A DNA stretch of 64,000 nucleotides, taken from positions 1 through 64,000 of the forward strand of contig NZ_RKKE01000008.1 of the NCBI RefSeq assembly GCF_003797125.1, written 5' to 3'. The position numbers and the translations under genes are program-made. Source of the DNA: Shewanella frigidimarina (GTDB taxonomy: Bacteria > Pseudomonadota > Gammaproteobacteria > Enterobacterales > Shewanellaceae). Below are positions 26,206 through 35,972 of the stretch, piece after piece. The notes below the pieces were generated by a model. The model saw only the letters and a program-made list of their open reading frames with translations. It was not told the origin of the DNA and searched no databases. The stretch's first letter is position 1. The number at the start of each line of letters is the position of its first letter.

Positions 26206-27837
26206 CTATATTTCGGTCTTAAACTGTTTTACATTTAACTCTAAGCTTTTAGCAAGCTCTTCAAGTTGATAACTAGCCGCGGTAATTTTACCGGCTTCTT
26301 GCTGAGCCAATAATGCTGAATGAGTAATTTGAATAAAGTTTTGATTTATATCCGCTGCCACCACAGACTGCTGCTCTGCTGCTGTGGCAATTTGGATATT
26401 CATATCACTTATTTTAATTACAGATACATTTATAGCCTGTAATGATTCACCAGCATTTTTAGCTTGCTGAACACTGCTGTTGGCTTGATCTTGACCTTCG
26501 TTCATAACAGTCACGGCTTTAACAGAGCTGGCGCGCATGCTTTCAATTACAGCTTGAATTTGTCTTGTTGATTCTTGTGTGCGCTGAGCAAGATTACGCA
26601 CTTCATCAGCAACAACAGCAAAACCGCGGCCTTGTTCACCTGCACGTGCAGCTTCAATGGCCGCATTTAAGGCCAATAAATTAGTTTGCTCTGCAATCCC
26701 TTGAATCACATCCAACACAGACCCAATTGATTTGCTGTCTTGTGACAGTAAATCAATGATCTGTGCCGCTTCACTTACTTTAGCGGCTAACGCATCAATA
26801 TCTGTCTGTGTTTTAGTGACTTCAATCTGACCTACATTAAACTCATTTGTGGCCGTTTGTGAAAGTAGCGCTGCTTCACTAGTATGACTTGCCACTTCTG
26901 AAACAGTACTCGACATTTGGGTGATCGCAGCAGCACCATTATCGGTCGCTAATTTTTGATTATTGATGAGAAGTTCGTTTTGCTTTGCCGTTTGGTATAA
27001 ATCTTTAGACGCCGCAAGTAACTTATTTGCGGCCAACATTGAATTTTGGGTTATGTCGGTCAGGTTAATTGTTAAATCCTGCACCGCACTTAATATACTC
27101 TGAGAAGAATTAACGGTTAATTTAACCGTTAGATCACCTGAAGCAATTTGTTGAATCACACTGGCTGCATATTCTGGTTCGCCGCCAATAATATTTTTTA
27201 AGCGCTTAACAGAAGTTAACGCCACCATACACCCAATAAATAGTGCAATGGCCGTTACAACTAGCATCACCGACTGAAAACTAGTTGTTTGCTCACGAGC
27301 TGCAGAGACTTGTAGTTGAATCTGCGCTTCTTGATAATCAATAAGCTTATTAATTCTTTTTAGCCACTCACTATATAATGGGGAAACGGTCACTAATAAG
27401 TGTTCTGTTGCAGCATCATTACGGCTTGAATTCACCATCTGTAACAAGGTTTCAGTAGCCGCTAGCGTAGTCACTTCAATGTCTTTAATCGCTTGTAGTA
27501 AGCTTAACTCTTCATTGCTATGCTGCACGTTGGCATACATACCCTTAAGGATTTGTGCTGCAGTTTGATAAAACTCGTTAAGACGAGAAATGTCATGCTG
27601 ATGTTGTTGCGAAACAGCAGTATTTTTGACTAACACAGCATCTCGAATTGAGATGGCGCGATCATGCACACTGCCTCTGAAATTAATTGCTTGGCGCTGC
27701 TCTACAGCGGTTTGCTCCGACAACTGAGTTAAATTGTTGTCTGCAATACTGATTTTAACTAAACCAAATACAGTAATACCAACCATAATGATCAGTAAAC
27801 TTGCAAAGCCAAAGTAAAGGCGACTTATTATTCTCAT
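26206..27837 (-). CDS. methyl-accepting chemotaxis protein, 4HB-type sensor
   Basis: A 543-residue chemoreceptor. A first membrane helix (about 8-28) and a second (about 190-210, LVVTAIALFIGCMVALTSV) flank an all-helical periplasmic domain of the four-helix-bundle kind (QAINFRGSVHDRAISIRDAV). HAMP-like and signalling domains follow, with the CheA-binding tip IAEQTNLLALNAAIEAARAG intact. I place the start at the ATG at 27837 (MRIISRLYFGFASLL, AAGG upstream). The frame is open a further 36 codons upstream, but that part looks non-coding. Ligand unknown. Confidence 0.9.
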   Translation of the reverse strand: MRIISRLYFGFASLLIIMVGITVFGLVKISIADNNLTQLSEQTAVEQRQAINFRGSVHDRAISIRDAVLVKNTAVSQQHQHDISRLNEFYQTAAQILKGMYANVQHSNEELSLLQAIKDIEVTTLAATETLLQMVNSSRNDAATEHLLVTVSPLYSEWLKRINKLIDYQEAQIQLQVSAAREQTTSFQSVMLVVTAIALFIGCMVALTSVKRLKNIIGGEPEYAASVIQQIASGDLTVKLTVNSSQSILSAVQDLTINLTDITQNSMLAANKLLAASKDLYQTAKQNELLINNQKLATDNGAAAITQMSSTVSEVASHTSEAALLSQTATNEFNVGQIEVTKTQTDIDALAAKVSEAAQIIDLLSQDSKSIGSVLDVIQGIAEQTNLLALNAAIEAARAGEQGRGFAVVADEVRNLAQRTQESTRQIQAVIESMRASSVKAVTVMNEGQDQANSSVQQAKNAGESLQAINVSVIKISDMNIQIATAAEQQSVVAADINQNFIQITHSALLAQQEAGKITAASYQLEELAKSLELNVKQFKTEI

Positions 27838-28350
27838 TGTTAAGACCTTTTGTGTAATTAAGTATATTGGTAATTTTCGGTGATATTTGAAGCGTATGAT
27901 TGAGTCAATAAAATTAAAAACATGATTAACAAGCGCTAAAAACAACAGCTATCGGCAATTAAGACTCTGATTTTAGGTGGTAATTAAAATCAACGTCAAT
28001 CAATAATGGTAATAGTGTAATTGATGTACAGTAGTTACCGAACATCATAACCAGTAAGGACTGGATAGTTGTTTCAATAATTTCAGCAATTCTTTTACGG
28101 CCTAACCTAAAGAGTGGACGTATAGAAAGCACGATAGCGATAGAATAATATTCTGCAATCAGCAAACTCAATACGCTTAGCGATGCTCCGCAGATCAATT
28201 TTTATCAAAGATTTCTGTCAATACATTTAGAGTCATAAGATTCAAATTAACCAACAAGATGTCGTAAATAGAAATACCTGTTGTCAAAATAGCAACTCGT
28301 ACTTACAAACCTTTCAATCTATTATCCTTACAACATTAAGTGAGGGTTTT
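27838..28350. other. intergenic region between chemoreceptor and mdtL
   Basis: A 79-codon minus-strand frame at 27959-28198 starts at TTG and has no recognisable relatives; I do not support it as a gene. Otherwise nothing is seen apart from presumed promoters for the two divergent genes. Confidence 0.45.
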
Positions 28351-29577
28351 ATGACTAGATTTATACTGTGTAGCTTTGCGTTGGTTCTGCTTTACCCCAC
28401 TGCAATTGACCTTTACTTGGTTGGTTTACCGCAAATAGCCAAAGACTTAGGTGCAAGTGAGTCACAACTCCATATCGCTTTTTCTGTGTATTTAGCGGGT
28501 ATGGCCACAACGATGGTATTTGCCGGTAAATTATCGGACGTTATCGGCAGACGACCCATAGCAATTACTGGCGCTATTATTTTTACATTAGCTTCGTTCA
28601 TGGGCAGCACAGTAGAAAACAGCCAATCTTTTTTAATCGTCCGCTTTATTCAAGGTATTGGCGCAGGCAGTTGCTACGTGGTCGCCTTTGCTATTTTGCG
28701 TGACAAGCTGGACGATAAACGCAGAGCAAAAGTATTATCTATGGTCAATGGGATTACCTGCATCATGCCCGTTATCGCCCCGGTGATTGGTCATTTGATC
28801 ATGCTTAGCTTTCCATGGCCAAGTCTGTTCATCACCATGGCGGCTATGGGCGGAATGGTGTGTTTAATGTCAGTATTTGTTTTAAAAGAAACCAATACTA
28901 CACGCCAATCATCACGAGCTAATGTAACAACAGTCGAAACAATGGAACCAATGGAACCCCAACCAACAACTGCAACAGAATCCTTTTACCAACGATTCTT
29001 TTTAAGCCGACTAATCATTAGTGCCATTGCCGTTACAGCAATTCTTACGTTTGTAAATGTATCGCCAATGCTGATCATGAATATCATGGGCTTTAGCCGC
29101 GGCGAGTATTCAATTGCGATGGCACTAACGGCACTTGTTAGCATGCTCACCTCATTTGCTATGCCATTGGCGTTGTCATATATCAAGCAACATAGTTTGA
29201 TGCTGGTATCTCAAATATTGTTTATCGCTGCCGCAGTCATCCTCGGGCAGACTCAACTCAGTACCGATAGCCAATTTATCAGTCTATTTGGTCTTAGTCT
29301 TATCTGTGCAGGATTTTCAATTGGGTTTGGTGTGGTAATGAGTCAAGCGCTTAGCCCATATCGTTATCGAGCGGGTGTCGCAAGTTCTATGCTCGGAGTG
29401 GCTCAAATTTGCAGTTCAGCTTTGTATATTTGGCTATTAGGCTTGCTTGGTATAAGTGCATTGAATATGCTGATATTAATCTTGCTAATGGGTGGTGTTA
29501 TCAGCGCTGTTTTAATATTATTCATTCCCTCACCACTGCCGAGTATTTCCAATGAAGAAATCATTAGCACGCCTTGA
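28351..29577 (+). CDS. mdtL: multidrug efflux MFS transporter MdtL
   Basis: A 408-residue drug:H+ antiporter of the major facilitator superfamily with 12 predicted helices. It closely follows E. coli MdtL from the N-terminus on: FALVLLYPTAIDLYLVGLP, QLHIAFSVYLAGMATTMVFA, AFAILRDKLDDKRRAKVLS, VNGITCIMPVIAPVIGHL. The MFS loop motif appears as GKLSDVIGRRP. By homology it may confer chloramphenicol-type resistance, but native substrates are unknown. It overlaps yidZ by 26 bp, so the two are co-transcribed as in E. coli. Confidence 0.92.
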   Translation: MTRFILCSFALVLLYPTAIDLYLVGLPQIAKDLGASESQLHIAFSVYLAGMATTMVFAGKLSDVIGRRPIAITGAIIFTLASFMGSTVENSQSFLIVRFIQGIGAGSCYVVAFAILRDKLDDKRRAKVLSMVNGITCIMPVIAPVIGHLIMLSFPWPSLFITMAAMGGMVCLMSVFVLKETNTTRQSSRANVTTVETMEPMEPQPTTATESFYQRFFLSRLIISAIAVTAILTFVNVSPMLIMNIMGFSRGEYSIAMALTALVSMLTSFAMPLALSYIKQHSLMLVSQILFIAAAVILGQTQLSTDSQFISLFGLSLICAGFSIGFGVVMSQALSPYRYRAGVASSMLGVAQICSSALYIWLLGLLGISALNMLILILLMGGVISAVLILFIPSPLPSISNEEIISTP

Positions 29578-30526
29578 TCTAAACTTGCTGATCACTCTGC
29601 AACTGTTACTACAGGAGCTCAGCGTCACCAAAACAGCAAAAAAACTGAACGTGACACCGTCAACGGTGAGCAAATCTCTAAGCAAGTTACGAGAATGGTT
29701 TGACGACCCCTTGTTTATAAAAACACCTCATGGATTTAGCCCAACATCACTCGCCATCAGTATGGAACAAGAGCTTGCTGACTGGTTGCAAGTCAGCAGT
29801 CAAATACTCGCCAAACGCGGCGATGAGATCCCTAACGGTGTGCGCTTTAATCTTGCCATGGAATCGCCATTGCTGCTGACGATGTTTAATCAGCTTACAC
29901 AGCAAATATTTCAGCAGTATCCAGACGCTAAAGTCAAAGTTCACAACTGGGACTATGACTCAATTGAGGCGATCATTCGAGGAGACGTCGACATAGGTTT
30001 TACTGGCCGAGAGAGCCACCCAAGATCAAAAGAATCGATTAAACTTTTACCTTACTTTATCAATTACGAAGTATTATTTACCGACCTCCCCTTAGTGTAT
30101 TTACATAAAGATCACCCAGCCTTAAAAGAAGATTGGAATATTGATACTTTTGTAAAATATCCACAAATTAACATCACATGGGAAAAGTCTGACACCTGGG
30201 CATTAGATGAAGTGTTAATAGAAATGGGCTTAAGCCGTAATATTGAATTAACCATGGCCACGTTCGAACAATCTTTGTTTATGACAGCTCAGTCTGGTCA
30301 CAACATGATTACCACTGCACCACAATATTGTCAGCACTACTGTCGTAATATACACCCAGATTTAGTGTGTTTACCCATTCCTGTCGACGAAGCATTACAA
30401 GATAAACTAATGATCCCCTTCACCATGATTTGGCATAAACGAAACAATCAAAATCCAAAAATAAAATGGTTAAGAGATGCGATAAAAGCCTTATATCGAG
30501 ACCTTAACAATACCTACTTGCGTTAG
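29552..30526 (+). CDS. yidZ: LysR-family regulator YidZ
   Basis: A 324-residue LysR-type regulator that aligns along its length with E. coli YidZ. The HTH reads LDLNLLITLQLLLQELSVTK and LNVTPSTVSKSLSKLREWFD, and the effector domain contains NWDYDSIEAIIRGDVDIGF and GRESHPRS. YidZ has been linked to anaerobic nitric-oxide tolerance in E. coli. It starts inside the end of mdtL and is probably translationally coupled, conserving the mdtL-yidZ pair. The target genes cannot be read from this window. Confidence 0.9.
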   Translation: MKKSLARLDLNLLITLQLLLQELSVTKTAKKLNVTPSTVSKSLSKLREWFDDPLFIKTPHGFSPTSLAISMEQELADWLQVSSQILAKRGDEIPNGVRFNLAMESPLLLTMFNQLTQQIFQQYPDAKVKVHNWDYDSIEAIIRGDVDIGFTGRESHPRSKESIKLLPYFINYEVLFTDLPLVYLHKDHPALKEDWNIDTFVKYPQINITWEKSDTWALDEVLIEMGLSRNIELTMATFEQSLFMTAQSGHNMITTAPQYCQHYCRNIHPDLVCLPIPVDEALQDKLMIPFTMIWHKRNNQNPKIKWLRDAIKALYRDLNNTYLR

Positions 30527-30716
30527 TGTAGTGGCATTGTTATTTTGGCCACCTAAATAGAGTTGATATTCTTATCTCGTACATGACTTTAGGTGAACAC
30601 ATGAGATCGATAACCTACTACTTTATAAGCGCTGATGACGGTTACAGTTGTTGAAAAATAGCTTTCATATGCTTTCACACAAAGATCAACATACACTAAA
30701 GACTAACTCATAACGC

Positions 30717-32861
30717 TCATTTACAAATCCAAGGAGGAGACGCATTCCATAAATTAATCCACTCAGGGATTGAACTTGCTGGCATTGGTCTTGCTATACC
30801 GAAACCTTGTGCTAATTGACATCCCATTTTAAGTAATTGCCGACCATGCTCTTGGGTTTCAACCCCCTCTGCTATCACAGAACGACCGAAGGTTTTCGAT
30901 AATTCAATGACACTTTTTACAATGGCTTGATCATCCATATCATCTAACATGTCAATGACAAAAGATTGATCTATTTTTATAACATCAGTCTTTAACTTTC
31001 TCAAATAGCTTAAAGATGAAAACCCCGTACCAAAATCATCTAACGAAAAACGTATCCCTAACTGTTTACATTGACTAATAACCTCAGCGATGTGCTGAGT
31101 ATCTTTAATAATACTGGATTCTAAAATTTCAAATTCAAGCTGACCCGCTTGAAAACTAGTGTTGAGAAATAAGATTTCATTTAATTGTTTAATGAAATCT
31201 TCATGCTGAAGTTGTAATGGACTGACATTCACACTGATAGGTATAACTATTCCTAAGCGTCGCCATTCATTATGCTGCTTTATTGCTTGGTCAATTACCC
31301 ATTTACCTAACTCAATTGCTAGAGGTTCTTCTTCAATGTAGGGCAAAAAGCGAAATGGTGACAAAAGACCTTCTGTCGGATGTTGCCAACGAATAAGGGC
31401 CTCTAAGCCTATGATTTCATTACTTTCCATATTGATTTTTGGTTGGTAGAATAACAAAAACTCATTGTTATTAAATCCATTGATTATGTATTCTAACTCT
31501 CGATACTGGAGTTTTATCGCTACATCATTTTCAAAGTCAAATTCATGAATGCAATTCTTTCCCTGCTCTTTAGCCCTATACATAGCCTGATCAGCATGAC
31601 GAATAAGTATATCTGCGTGACTATTATCCTGCGGGAAAAACGTCACTCCAATACTCACAGTTATAGAAAGGCGCTTATTTTCAATAATAAATATTTCTGT
31701 TATTGAAGAAAGTATTCGCTGTAATATTTCTGTTGCTTGATGATGACTGTCTAAATCATCAAGAATCAAAACAAACTCATCGCCACCAAACCTGGCAAGA
31801 GTATCATCCTCTCGTATTGCAGTTTTAAACCTATTTGCAACAAGGCAAAGGAACTCATCTCCTATATCATGACCGTAAGCATCATTTACCTCTTTAAAGC
31901 CATCCAAGTCTAGGAAGGCTATAGCTATTTGTTTGCTATTACGCTGCGCTTTGATAAGCGCTTGCTGCATTCGATCAGCTAACAAATTTCTGTTTGGCAA
32001 ATGTGTAAGTGGATCATAATTCGCTGCAAACTTTAACTTCTCATTTACTTCTTTTAATACCTGATTACTTTTTTCAAGTTTGCGTTGATTATTTTTTTCG
32101 TCGGTAATGTCTTGAAATATACCACTTAATTTTTCAGCAACACCATCGACATATGTAACATGACAGGTCGTTCTAACGTCAATCTTTTGTCCTTTGGTGG
32201 TATAAGTTTCAAGCTCTAAGTCATACTCTTCACCAAGTTGAATAGCAGCATCAAGCGCTTCTTGGAATAATTTTTTGGAATCGGGTAATAAATAACTTAC
32301 CCCCATTTCAACGGTAGGAATATATTCTTGCGGAGTTGTTTCATAAATTCGGTAAGTTTCATCTGTCCAAATCAAGTCACCGTTATGCAAGTTGAGTTGC
32401 CAGCCACCTAGCTTGCCTATCTCTTGAGATTCTCTCAATAACTCGGTTGTGGTTGCAAGTAGTTCTTCCTGCCTCTTACGAAAGGTTATTTCTTGGTGCA
32501 TGCCAATCATTCGTGTCGGTTTGCCTTCAACATCCCATGCAATAGCTTTACCTGTAGACAATACCCAAACATAATGACCGCTTTTGTGTTTTAAACGAAC
32601 TTCTAACTCACAAAGTTCGCTTTGGCCTTGACAGTGGTAATCATAATTTTTAATTGCCTTAGGCAAATCATCTGGGTGTAATACATCTAGCCAAGTTTGG
32701 TAATCAACAGGCATTAACTCCGATAAGGTATACCCTATAATCTCAGCCCAACGTTCATTACAAACAAGACCATCATTTTCAACACGCCAATCCCAGACGC
32801 CAACATTAGTCGCATCTAAAACTAACTCATTAACCTCTTGGCTTATCGTATTCTTGTGCAT
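30717..32861 (-). CDS. PAS-PAS-GGDEF-EAL cyclic-di-GMP signalling protein
   Basis: A 714-residue cytoplasmic protein (no membrane helix). Two PAS domains lie at about residues 10-135 and 145-265 (VWDWRVENDGLVCNERWAEI, LSGIFQDITDEK). A GGDEF domain at about 285-450 has an intact active loop (LARFGGDEFVLILDD). An EAL domain at about 460-710 has the metal and catalytic motifs (GLEALIRWQHP, DDFGTGFSSLSYLRKLK, IKIDQSFVID). Both cyclase and phosphodiesterase sites look usable, so the net activity cannot be predicted. Single gene; the signal sensed by the PAS domains is unknown. Confidence 0.92.
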   Translation of the reverse strand: MHKNTISQEVNELVLDATNVGVWDWRVENDGLVCNERWAEIIGYTLSELMPVDYQTWLDVLHPDDLPKAIKNYDYHCQGQSELCELEVRLKHKSGHYVWVLSTGKAIAWDVEGKPTRMIGMHQEITFRKRQEELLATTTELLRESQEIGKLGGWQLNLHNGDLIWTDETYRIYETTPQEYIPTVEMGVSYLLPDSKKLFQEALDAAIQLGEEYDLELETYTTKGQKIDVRTTCHVTYVDGVAEKLSGIFQDITDEKNNQRKLEKSNQVLKEVNEKLKFAANYDPLTHLPNRNLLADRMQQALIKAQRNSKQIAIAFLDLDGFKEVNDAYGHDIGDEFLCLVANRFKTAIREDDTLARFGGDEFVLILDDLDSHHQATEILQRILSSITEIFIIENKRLSITVSIGVTFFPQDNSHADILIRHADQAMYRAKEQGKNCIHEFDFENDVAIKLQYRELEYIINGFNNNEFLLFYQPKINMESNEIIGLEALIRWQHPTEGLLSPFRFLPYIEEEPLAIELGKWVIDQAIKQHNEWRRLGIVIPISVNVSPLQLQHEDFIKQLNEILFLNTSFQAGQLEFEILESSIIKDTQHIAEVISQCKQLGIRFSLDDFGTGFSSLSYLRKLKTDVIKIDQSFVIDMLDDMDDQAIVKSVIELSKTFGRSVIAEGVETQEHGRQLLKMGCQLAQGFGIARPMPASSIPEWINLWNASPPWICK

Positions 32862-33466
32862 GGCCTTTATACTGTTTGGGAAAAAGTTATGGATTTAACC
32901 AGCTTTTGTAAATAAGAACTTTTGCCTTTTAATGAACCACAAAAGTCTACTTATTACTGTTTTTTAACTTCAATACCAAAACAGTCATAACGAACAGATA
33001 TTCTTTAATATAAGGTAAGCTTGATTAAGTATCAAAGCAAATCACTTAGTTAATGAGCGAAAAAACATTTTAATAAAACGACAAACAGGATGAGATTAGA
33101 GCTTCAAATTTTTACACTATATCCAAAATAAAAACGGTAGAACAAGACTGTGCCACCCATCCTCTGAACAACTAACATAGCTCATTTTCATTGCTTTGGC
33201 GGTAGCTCTGCTCGATGTACTCAACTCATCAACTTCAATCGACACATCCAAAAACTCGCTTTGAATTAGTGACTTATCGATCATCTACGGAATTCAGCAC
33301 AGCTGAAAAACTTGATAGCAATCAAATATGAGGATGTGTTGTGTTTTTTTGGAGGGGATACTTAAGCGCACAGCCTGCGCTGGCAATTTGTGGTGCCTTG
33401 TCGTCGTTTTCGGTATAAATGCTCACAATATTCACTTAATGCAGGTAAAGCTCAAAATTGTTAATG
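32862..33466. other. intergenic region, nothing recognised
   Basis: About 600 bp upstream of the PAS-GGDEF-EAL gene and next to the tRNA-Ser repeats. No supported ORF or RNA gene. Confidence 0.5.
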
Positions 33467-33794
33467 AGGATGGATAGCTTGCTTTTAATAAAGAGGATCC
33501 TTTGGGCTCAAAATCCTATCTTGCGCCGCAATAAATAAGCCTTATATTTGTCGGTTTGGAATTTGGTCTTGAATCTTGAGGAGGGATAGCTTTCTTTTAT
33601 AAAGAGGAACCCTATAGTTCAAAGTCCTATCTTTCGCCCAATAAAAAGGCTTTATATTTGTCGGTTTGGCATTTGGCCTTAAATCTTGCGGAGGGATAGC
33701 TTGCTTGTAATAAAGAGGAACCCGGGGTTCAGAGCCCTATCTTTCGCCCAATAAAAAGGCCCGCTATTTATAGCGGGCCTTTTTATTGAATGTG
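33467..33794 (-). repeat. three ~110-bp repeats carrying the tRNA-Ser 3' end
   Basis: Units begin at 33467, 33578 and 33688 (111, 110 and ~107 bp). Each starts on the plus strand with G(A/C)GGA(T/G)GGATAG, the complement of the tRNA-Ser 3' end. In the tRNA sense each keeps GGGTTC-like T-arm sequence and CTATCCCTCC. The AAATCC between them is replaced by an 18-base hairpin-forming stretch, CTCTTTATTACAAGCAAG in the unit nearest the gene. Unit ends share AATAAAAAGGC and TATATTTGTCGGTTTGG. They lie downstream of the gene, beyond its terminator. Confidence 0.85.
33750..33787 (-). terminator. terminator of tRNA-Ser
   Basis: Perfect stem AATAAAAAGGCCCGCTA / TAGCGGGCCTTTTTATT with a short TTTA loop, starting 5 bp past the encoded CCA on the minus strand. 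Confidence 0.9.
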
Positions 33795-33882
33795 GCGGAG
33801 GGATAGGGATTTGAACCCTAGAACGGGATAAACCGTTGCCGGTTTTCAAGACCGGTGCATTCGACCACTCTGCCATCCCTCC
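33793..33882 (-). tRNA. tRNA-Ser (anticodon TGA)
   Basis: A 90-nt class II cloverleaf on the minus strand: 5' GGAGGGATGGCAGAGTGG pairs with TCCCTCC before GCCA. The anticodon loop CTTGAAAA gives TGA, and a long variable arm contains GGCAACGG. CCA is encoded at 33793-33795. Confidence 0.95.
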
Positions 33883-33893
33883 GAACGGGCTGA

Positions 33894-33922
33894 ATAATAT
33901 AAGTAACTCGTTTGCTTGTAAA
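33894..33922 (-). promoter_or_regulatory. sigma70 promoter of tRNA-Ser
   Basis: On the minus strand TTTACA (33922-33917), a 17-bp spacer and TATTAT (33899-33894), followed by TCAGCCCG, twelve bases before the mature 5' end. Confidence 0.7.
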
Positions 33923-34157
33923 CCATAAAGTTAAAAAAAACACCTGAGTGCATAGCATTTAATCAGCATGCTCATATTTCTGTCATCATTGAGACTTTTT
34001 TAATCAACACAAAACGCATTGGCGACTCTTTTATAGACTTGAATCACTTCAACAGCATCCAGGTAACCTAGAAGAGTTGAATCTGCTAAGGCTTTTGTGG
34101 TGCTTTATGCTAATATCATCTCATTATTTTCCGTTGTCGCAGCTAAATTACCACTAT

Positions 34158-35897
34158 ATGAATTCAACGCTACTGCCTAGTGCCAAACTCGCTCCTCAAT
34201 ATCATTTACCTGATGCATCGACTTCAGTTTCTTTTCCAAGCCATATACTACTTGGTCAAGAACGAGTGGTTGAAACATTCAAATTAATGAGCAAAACAAA
34301 TTCGCAACATTTATTTCTTGCTGATTTTTTAGGGGTAGATAGATCACTATTTATTGATGCGTTGGTAACTCAAGCTAACACGCCTTCAAGTCATTACCTT
34401 GTTGCAACTAAAAAACAGCAAGAAGATACGGACATTCAGTTTAAGTGGCAACAAACACTCCCGCCTGAACATGTCGGCATTATTGCTAAACAAGAATCAC
34501 TGTCCTGTTATTTACAAGGGACAATTCGCCGTGCTGATTTACTTGGCAGAATGCTTAAAACGGATAAATCCAGTGTTTATAAACCCGGTGCACTAGCGAA
34601 AAATCATTTCGTGTTTATTTGCTTAGCGTCATTATGGCAGCGTGAAAGCCTGTGGGATTTGTTGATGCAAATCATCCACGATGGCTTTTATCGTATCAAT
34701 AATGAGTTAACCCCTATTCCACTGAATTGTAAGATTGTTCTTGTGGGCTCTGGTTTATCGTATAGCCAGCTTAGAGTTGAAGACCGAAACTTTAATCGCC
34801 ATTTTCCATTGCTAGCTGAAATGAGCAATGAAGTTGATCTAACGCAGCATCCTGAATCGTCTTATGTGCAATGGTTGAACGTACTTGCCCAAGCAGAATC
34901 TGTTGAATTAGAACCATCAAGCTTATTACCATTATTTTGGTATAGCTCTCGTTTGGTTGAGCATCAACAACGCTTAAGTTTAAGTATGTTGGAGTTTAGG
35001 CAACTATTAGGTCAAGCAAAAGTGTATTCAGGTCAAGCTACATTGAATGCTGCAGCAATAGCTAAAGCACTGGAAAAATTAAAATTTCGCCACAATAGCT
35101 CTGAAATATATTCTGCTCAAAGTTTTGATGATAATTTCATCAATCTGCCAACTAAAGGCGCTATGGTAGGCCAAATTAATGCCCTTACAGTTATTGATAC
35201 AGGCGATTATACCTATGGTGAGCCTGCCCGTATTACCTCATCAGTGCATTATGGTGATGGCGAAGTGGCAGATATTGAACGTAAATCAGAGTTGGGGGGC
35301 AATATTCATGCAAAAGGCATGATGATCCTATCTGCTTGCTTGTACCGAATTTTTGGTCGTGATGCGCCTCTTCATTTAAATGCAAATATTGTGTTTGAAC
35401 AGTCTTACCAAGAAATTGATGGTGATAGTGCTTCACTCGCCGAGTATTGTTGTTTAATGTCTGCAATAGCAGAACACCCCATTATCCAAAGTTTAGCTGT
35501 TACAGGCGCATTAGATCAATTTGGCAATGTACAAGCGATTGGTGGTGTAAATGAGAAAATTGAAGGTTTCTTTAATTTATGTCAACGCCGCGGTTTAACG
35601 GGTGAACAAGGTGTTATTATGCCCAAGGCTAATGTATTACAGCTAAATCTTGAACCTGCTGTAATTGAAGCCATTGATAAAGGGTTATTTCATATCCATG
35701 CAATTGAACATATGGATCAAGCAGTTGAACTGCTGATGCAAATGCCTGCTGGAGTCGCTAATGAAGATAACGACTTTGCACCAGACACGCTTTACGGATT
35801 AGTACAACAACGTTTAGATAAATTAGCCGGTCAAGATGATGACGACGTGGAACTGAACTTTTTTGCTAAATTGTTAGCTAGATTACACATTATTTAG
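34158..35897 (+). CDS. ycbZ: LonH/YcbZ-type Lon protease-like protein
   Basis: A 579-residue Lon-like protein of the YcbZ/LonH type that always flanks fabA in enterics and relatives. The N-terminal ~360 residues are a degenerate AAA-like region, with no clear Walker A motif. The C-terminal Lon protease domain has the Ser-Lys dyad, Ser in IDGDSASLAEYC and Lys in GGVNEKIEGFF. Roles in ribosome assembly or stress have been suggested in E. coli. I start at the ATG at 34158 (MNSTLLPSAKLAPQYHL), the family-like N-terminus. The TTG at 34077 would add a 27-residue tail with no match. Confidence 0.88.
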   Translation: MNSTLLPSAKLAPQYHLPDASTSVSFPSHILLGQERVVETFKLMSKTNSQHLFLADFLGVDRSLFIDALVTQANTPSSHYLVATKKQQEDTDIQFKWQQTLPPEHVGIIAKQESLSCYLQGTIRRADLLGRMLKTDKSSVYKPGALAKNHFVFICLASLWQRESLWDLLMQIIHDGFYRINNELTPIPLNCKIVLVGSGLSYSQLRVEDRNFNRHFPLLAEMSNEVDLTQHPESSYVQWLNVLAQAESVELEPSSLLPLFWYSSRLVEHQQRLSLSMLEFRQLLGQAKVYSGQATLNAAAIAKALEKLKFRHNSSEIYSAQSFDDNFINLPTKGAMVGQINALTVIDTGDYTYGEPARITSSVHYGDGEVADIERKSELGGNIHAKGMMILSACLYRIFGRDAPLHLNANIVFEQSYQEIDGDSASLAEYCCLMSAIAEHPIIQSLAVTGALDQFGNVQAIGGVNEKIEGFFNLCQRRGLTGEQGVIMPKANVLQLNLEPAVIEAIDKGLFHIHAIEHMDQAVELLMQMPAGVANEDNDFAPDTLYGLVQQRLDKLAGQDDDDVELNFFAKLLARLHII

Positions 35898-35911
35898 TGA
35901 TCGGAGTTGTT
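35895..35911 (+). promoter_or_regulatory. FadR-like operator of fabA
   Basis: TAGTGATCGGAGTTGTT fits most positions of the FadR consensus and lies directly next to the FabR-like site, the same order as upstream of E. coli fabA. FadR activates fabA in E. coli. Confidence 0.6.
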
Positions 35912-35912
35912 T

Positions 35913-35930
35913 AGCTTACACGTGTTCGCT
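35913..35930 (+). promoter_or_regulatory. FabR-like operator of fabA
   Basis: AGCTTACACGTGTTCGCT is an 18-bp near-palindrome matching the FabR operator type seen upstream of fabA and fabB in enterics. FabR represses unsaturated fatty-acid synthesis. It ends 42 bp before the fabA start. Confidence 0.75.
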
Positions 35931-35972
35931 ATCTTGTTAGTATTATCAGTCAATTAAGTGGTATCGATTTAA

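Noticed and set aside
27959..28198. 79-codon ORF starting at TTG
   Set aside because: No ribosome site, no family resemblance, and unusual composition; it was left as intergenic.
34077..34157. 27-residue N-terminal extension of YcbZ from a TTG
   Set aside because: The extension is hydrophobic without family support, and the ATG at 34158 matches the family start.
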